From a virus, in IMG/VR virus record IMGVR_UViG_3300030333_000376, positions 1 to 47,169 of that record: DNA of 47,169 nt; one strand, 5' to 3'. Position 1 is the stretch's first letter. Each line of letters starts with the position of its first letter. Shown here one piece after another: positions 46,301 to 47,169 of this stretch. A model generated the notes under the pieces. It had not been told where the DNA came from. It saw only the letters and a program-made list of their open reading frames with translations, and made no database searches. Position numbers and translations under genes: made by a program.

Positions 46301-47169
46301 ATCACCAGTAGTGTTTGTGTATAACGGACTGTAACCAATAGCTGTGTTTCTTATACCAGTTGTATTATTAAGTAATGCTATTCCACCTATAGCAGTGTTT
46401 TCCTTCCCCGTAGTGTTATCTTCTAGTGCAGCATAACCTACTGCTGTATTATATGAATCTTCATTACTATCAGGATTGTAAGCTGTTAATGCGTTATAAC
46501 CGACTGCAACATTTCTGTCACCTACTGTATTTGCATCTAAGGCATAGTTACCTACAGCTGTATTAGTATTTCCAGTGGTATTTGCTCCTAAAGCACCTTG
46601 ACCAAGAGCAACATTCTGAGTACCTGTCGTATTTGCATCTAACGAATAAGCACCTATAGCTGTATTATTACCTGCTGTAGTATTTGCTCCTAAAGCATTA
46701 TAACCTACTGCAGTATTATTAGCTGCATCAGTGTTAGCATCTAAAGCATAGTTACCTACAGCAACATTTTCTGAACCAGTAGTGTTAGAAGTTAAAGTAT
46801 TATATCCAATCGCTAAATTATTATTGGCAGTTGTATTAGCTGCAAGTGCTACCCTACCTATTGCAATATTATAACCACCTGTAGTATTGCCACCTAAAGC
46901 ATCATTACCTACAGCTACGTTACTTCCACCTGTAGTGTTAGCGTCTAAGGAATCTCTACCTATTGCTACGTTATATGCACCTGTTTCGTTTAATTCTAAA
47001 GCATCTCTACCTATGGCAGTATTATCTGATGCTGTGGTATTTGTTTTTAGAGCTCCATAACCTAGTACAGTATTTCCTGCTCCTGTAGTATTGGCGTTCA
47101 TAGCTAAACCACCTACTGCAGTATTAGCTGTTCCTGTTGTTGCTGCACCTAATGCGTTGTAACCAACTG
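43358..47169 (-). CDS. Giant tail fibre with beta-roll repeats and S74 chaperone, N-terminal part missing
   Basis: The frame is open from the right edge (it reads VGYNALGAATTGTANTAVGG before the first ATG at 47101), so the 5' end lies outside the window. About 65 repeats of 17 residues follow, consensus N-T-A-V-G-x-x-A-L-x-A-N-T-T-G-x-x, the YadA/Hep_Hag left-handed beta-roll. After residue about 1085 comes NNLFLGKDAG, then the S74 intramolecular chaperone, where ASDKRDKTDV carries the self-cleavage Ser (codon 43723-43721). VPVTYRWDKR, GGFLAQDVQALE and a final coiled coil complete it. It should trimerise, then cleave off the chaperone. Host recognition is inferred. Confidence 0.92.
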   Translation of the reverse strand, partial: VGYNALGAATTGTANTAVGGLAMNANTTGAGNTVLGYGALKTNTTASDNTAIGRDALELNETGAYNVAIGRDSLDANTTGGSNVAVGNDALGGNTTGGYNIAIGRVALAANTTANNNLAIGYNTLTSNTTGSENVAVGNYALDANTDAANNTAVGYNALGANTTAGNNTAIGAYSLDANTTGTQNVALGQGALGANTTGNTNTAVGNYALDANTVGDRNVAVGYNALTAYNPDSNEDSYNTAVGYAALEDNTTGKENTAIGGIALLNNTTGIRNTAIGYSPLYTNTTGDSNTAVGLLALYSNTTADNNIAVGRQALYANTTGASNVAVGNYALEENTTGNYNVAIGYQAMEQNTTASYNTAVGYHALEENTTATGNTAVGYLSMAANTEGHSNTALGKDSLKLNVDGDRNTALGYGALNVANSPSDNTMVGYFAGVAITTGSGNTAVGSYALDANTTGTYNTAIGYVSGGSVTTGSSNTYMGWGSGAETTTGNYNVAIGNEALQKTTTGSSNVAIGLQALEESTTANQNTAVGTYALDANTTGSYNTSLGYLSLSGNTTGEQNTGIGREALLTNTTGNYNVAVGQGALALNTTASDNTAVGYDSLKANTTGTKNAAFGKDAGKAITEGDQNTAIGARALQAATTADHNTALGAAALYANTTGANNTAVGSQALVANETGADNTAVGMYSLDANTTGGSNTAVGYNSLTTATTASYNTAVGKNSLTNATTAAGNVAIGYQAMSSGTQGDYSVAVGQNTLYNNTGGSNTAIGENALFANTTGYNNTAIGRQALDANTDKSSHTAVGASALSANTTGMINTAVGNAALALNTDGDNNVAMGYAALNANTTADNNTGIGTQALEGNTTGGGNTAVGRGAMQANTTGVNNTAIGYGALDVNTTGASNVAIGVGSLDANNANSNTAVGNTSLSANTTGTYNAAFGQNAGLNNTTGSDIVAVGYGALAANTTANSNTAVGTASLNANTTGFNNVGLGRRALYVNTEGDANVAVGANALDANTTADYNTGVGEAALGANTTGEANTAVGAYALTANTTAANNTSLGFQSLTANTIGAGNTGIGRRALYVNTEGEYNTALGIGAGQSVTTGDNNLFLGKDAGVSGSPGGAITTGSNEIVLGDENITEAHIQVDWTVASDKRDKTDVKQLELGLDFINQLVPVTYRWDKRSLYSEDQSIIPDGTHKEEQLDGGFLAQDVQALEAQYGYKVEDKTNLITNISEDGQMYGIKYSKLVPMLTKAIQELSSKVEELEKIIETK
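43846..47169 (-). repeat. Tandem array of 51-bp coding repeats (beta-roll units)
   Basis: Each unit encodes 17 residues. Units keep Asn at the start, AVG or AIG near positions 3-5, A-L near 8-9 and N-T-T near 12-14. They vary at the solvent positions, so the array is old rather than freshly expanded. About 65 units are in the window, and the array continues past the right edge. Confidence 0.9.

Noticed and set aside
43846-47169. CRISPR-like regular repeats
   Set aside because: The 51-bp repeats keep reading frame and encode beta-roll units, without conserved direct repeats and unique spacers.
1-47169. Simple circular joining of the two window ends into one fibre gene
   Set aside because: The frames do not match at a direct join (four leftover bases), so it can only be proposed with missing sequence.

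Overview
The window looks like almost all of a tailed-phage genome (Caudoviricetes, HK97-type head, long non-contractile tail). It is AT-rich, about one-third G+C by eye, densely packed, and nearly everything is on the minus strand. The fibre proteins, the small membrane proteins and the curli, GNAT and cyclase accessory genes resemble those of phages of uncultured marine Gram-negative bacteria. The lipoproteins, spanin pair, CsgG and CsgF imply a host with an outer membrane. No host can be named from sequence alone. No integrase, CI-like repressor, DNA polymerase, helicase, primase, tRNA or CRISPR array was found.

Layout in the direction of transcription, right to left. (1) Early/middle block, 21850 to 11348, minus: a zincin-like protein, an O-like replication initiator, a PD-(D/E)XK exonuclease next to a putative ssDNA-annealing protein, an SSB-like protein and an HNH nuclease that both end in SSB-type tails, a chain of very small overlapping genes, a C5-cytosine DNA methyltransferase overlapping a CmoA-like SAM enzyme, and four small genes. 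It ends at a clear rho-independent terminator (11303-11328). (2) Late block, 11241 leftward to base 1: TerS, TerL, portal, MuF-type protein, prohead protease, major capsid, small head proteins and a giant tail fibre that runs off the left edge. (3) The right edge opens inside another fibre fragment, with about 65 repeats of 17 residues and an S74 chaperone. It continues leftward through head-tail connectors, tail tube, GTA-like chaperones, tape measure, tail tip, two GNAT-like proteins, small membrane proteins, a curli-type cassette, a CHASE2 nucleotide cyclase, spanins, a nuclease and a lysozyme, ending at 22753. Both edges lie in fibre genes of the same orientation, so the late block is probably one operon on a circular or permuted genome and the contig probably broke in the fibre repeats.

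The plus strand carries only three credible genes: a small Cro/YdaS-like regulator (19673-19876) facing the early operon, and a small protein plus a 2-oxoglutarate/Fe(II) oxygenase (21987-22732). Three promoter-like sites (12.66, 16.54 and 19.63 kb) share the element TCCAAANNGGA between -35 and -10, and a related palindrome lies at 21.90 kb. These are candidate operators for the Cro-like protein.

Two systems stand out. First, a curli/type VIII secretion cassette (csgF, csgG, a curlin-repeat protein, a FecR-domain protein, a second curlin-repeat protein and a CHASE2-class III cyclase) sits as overlapping genes between tail and lysis genes, so it is probably expressed late and acts on the host envelope or on released material. 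Second, the cytosine DNA methyltransferase has Arg in place of the conserved motif X Asn and overlaps a CmoA homologue. This suggests, but does not prove, a DNA modification other than plain 5-methylcytosine.
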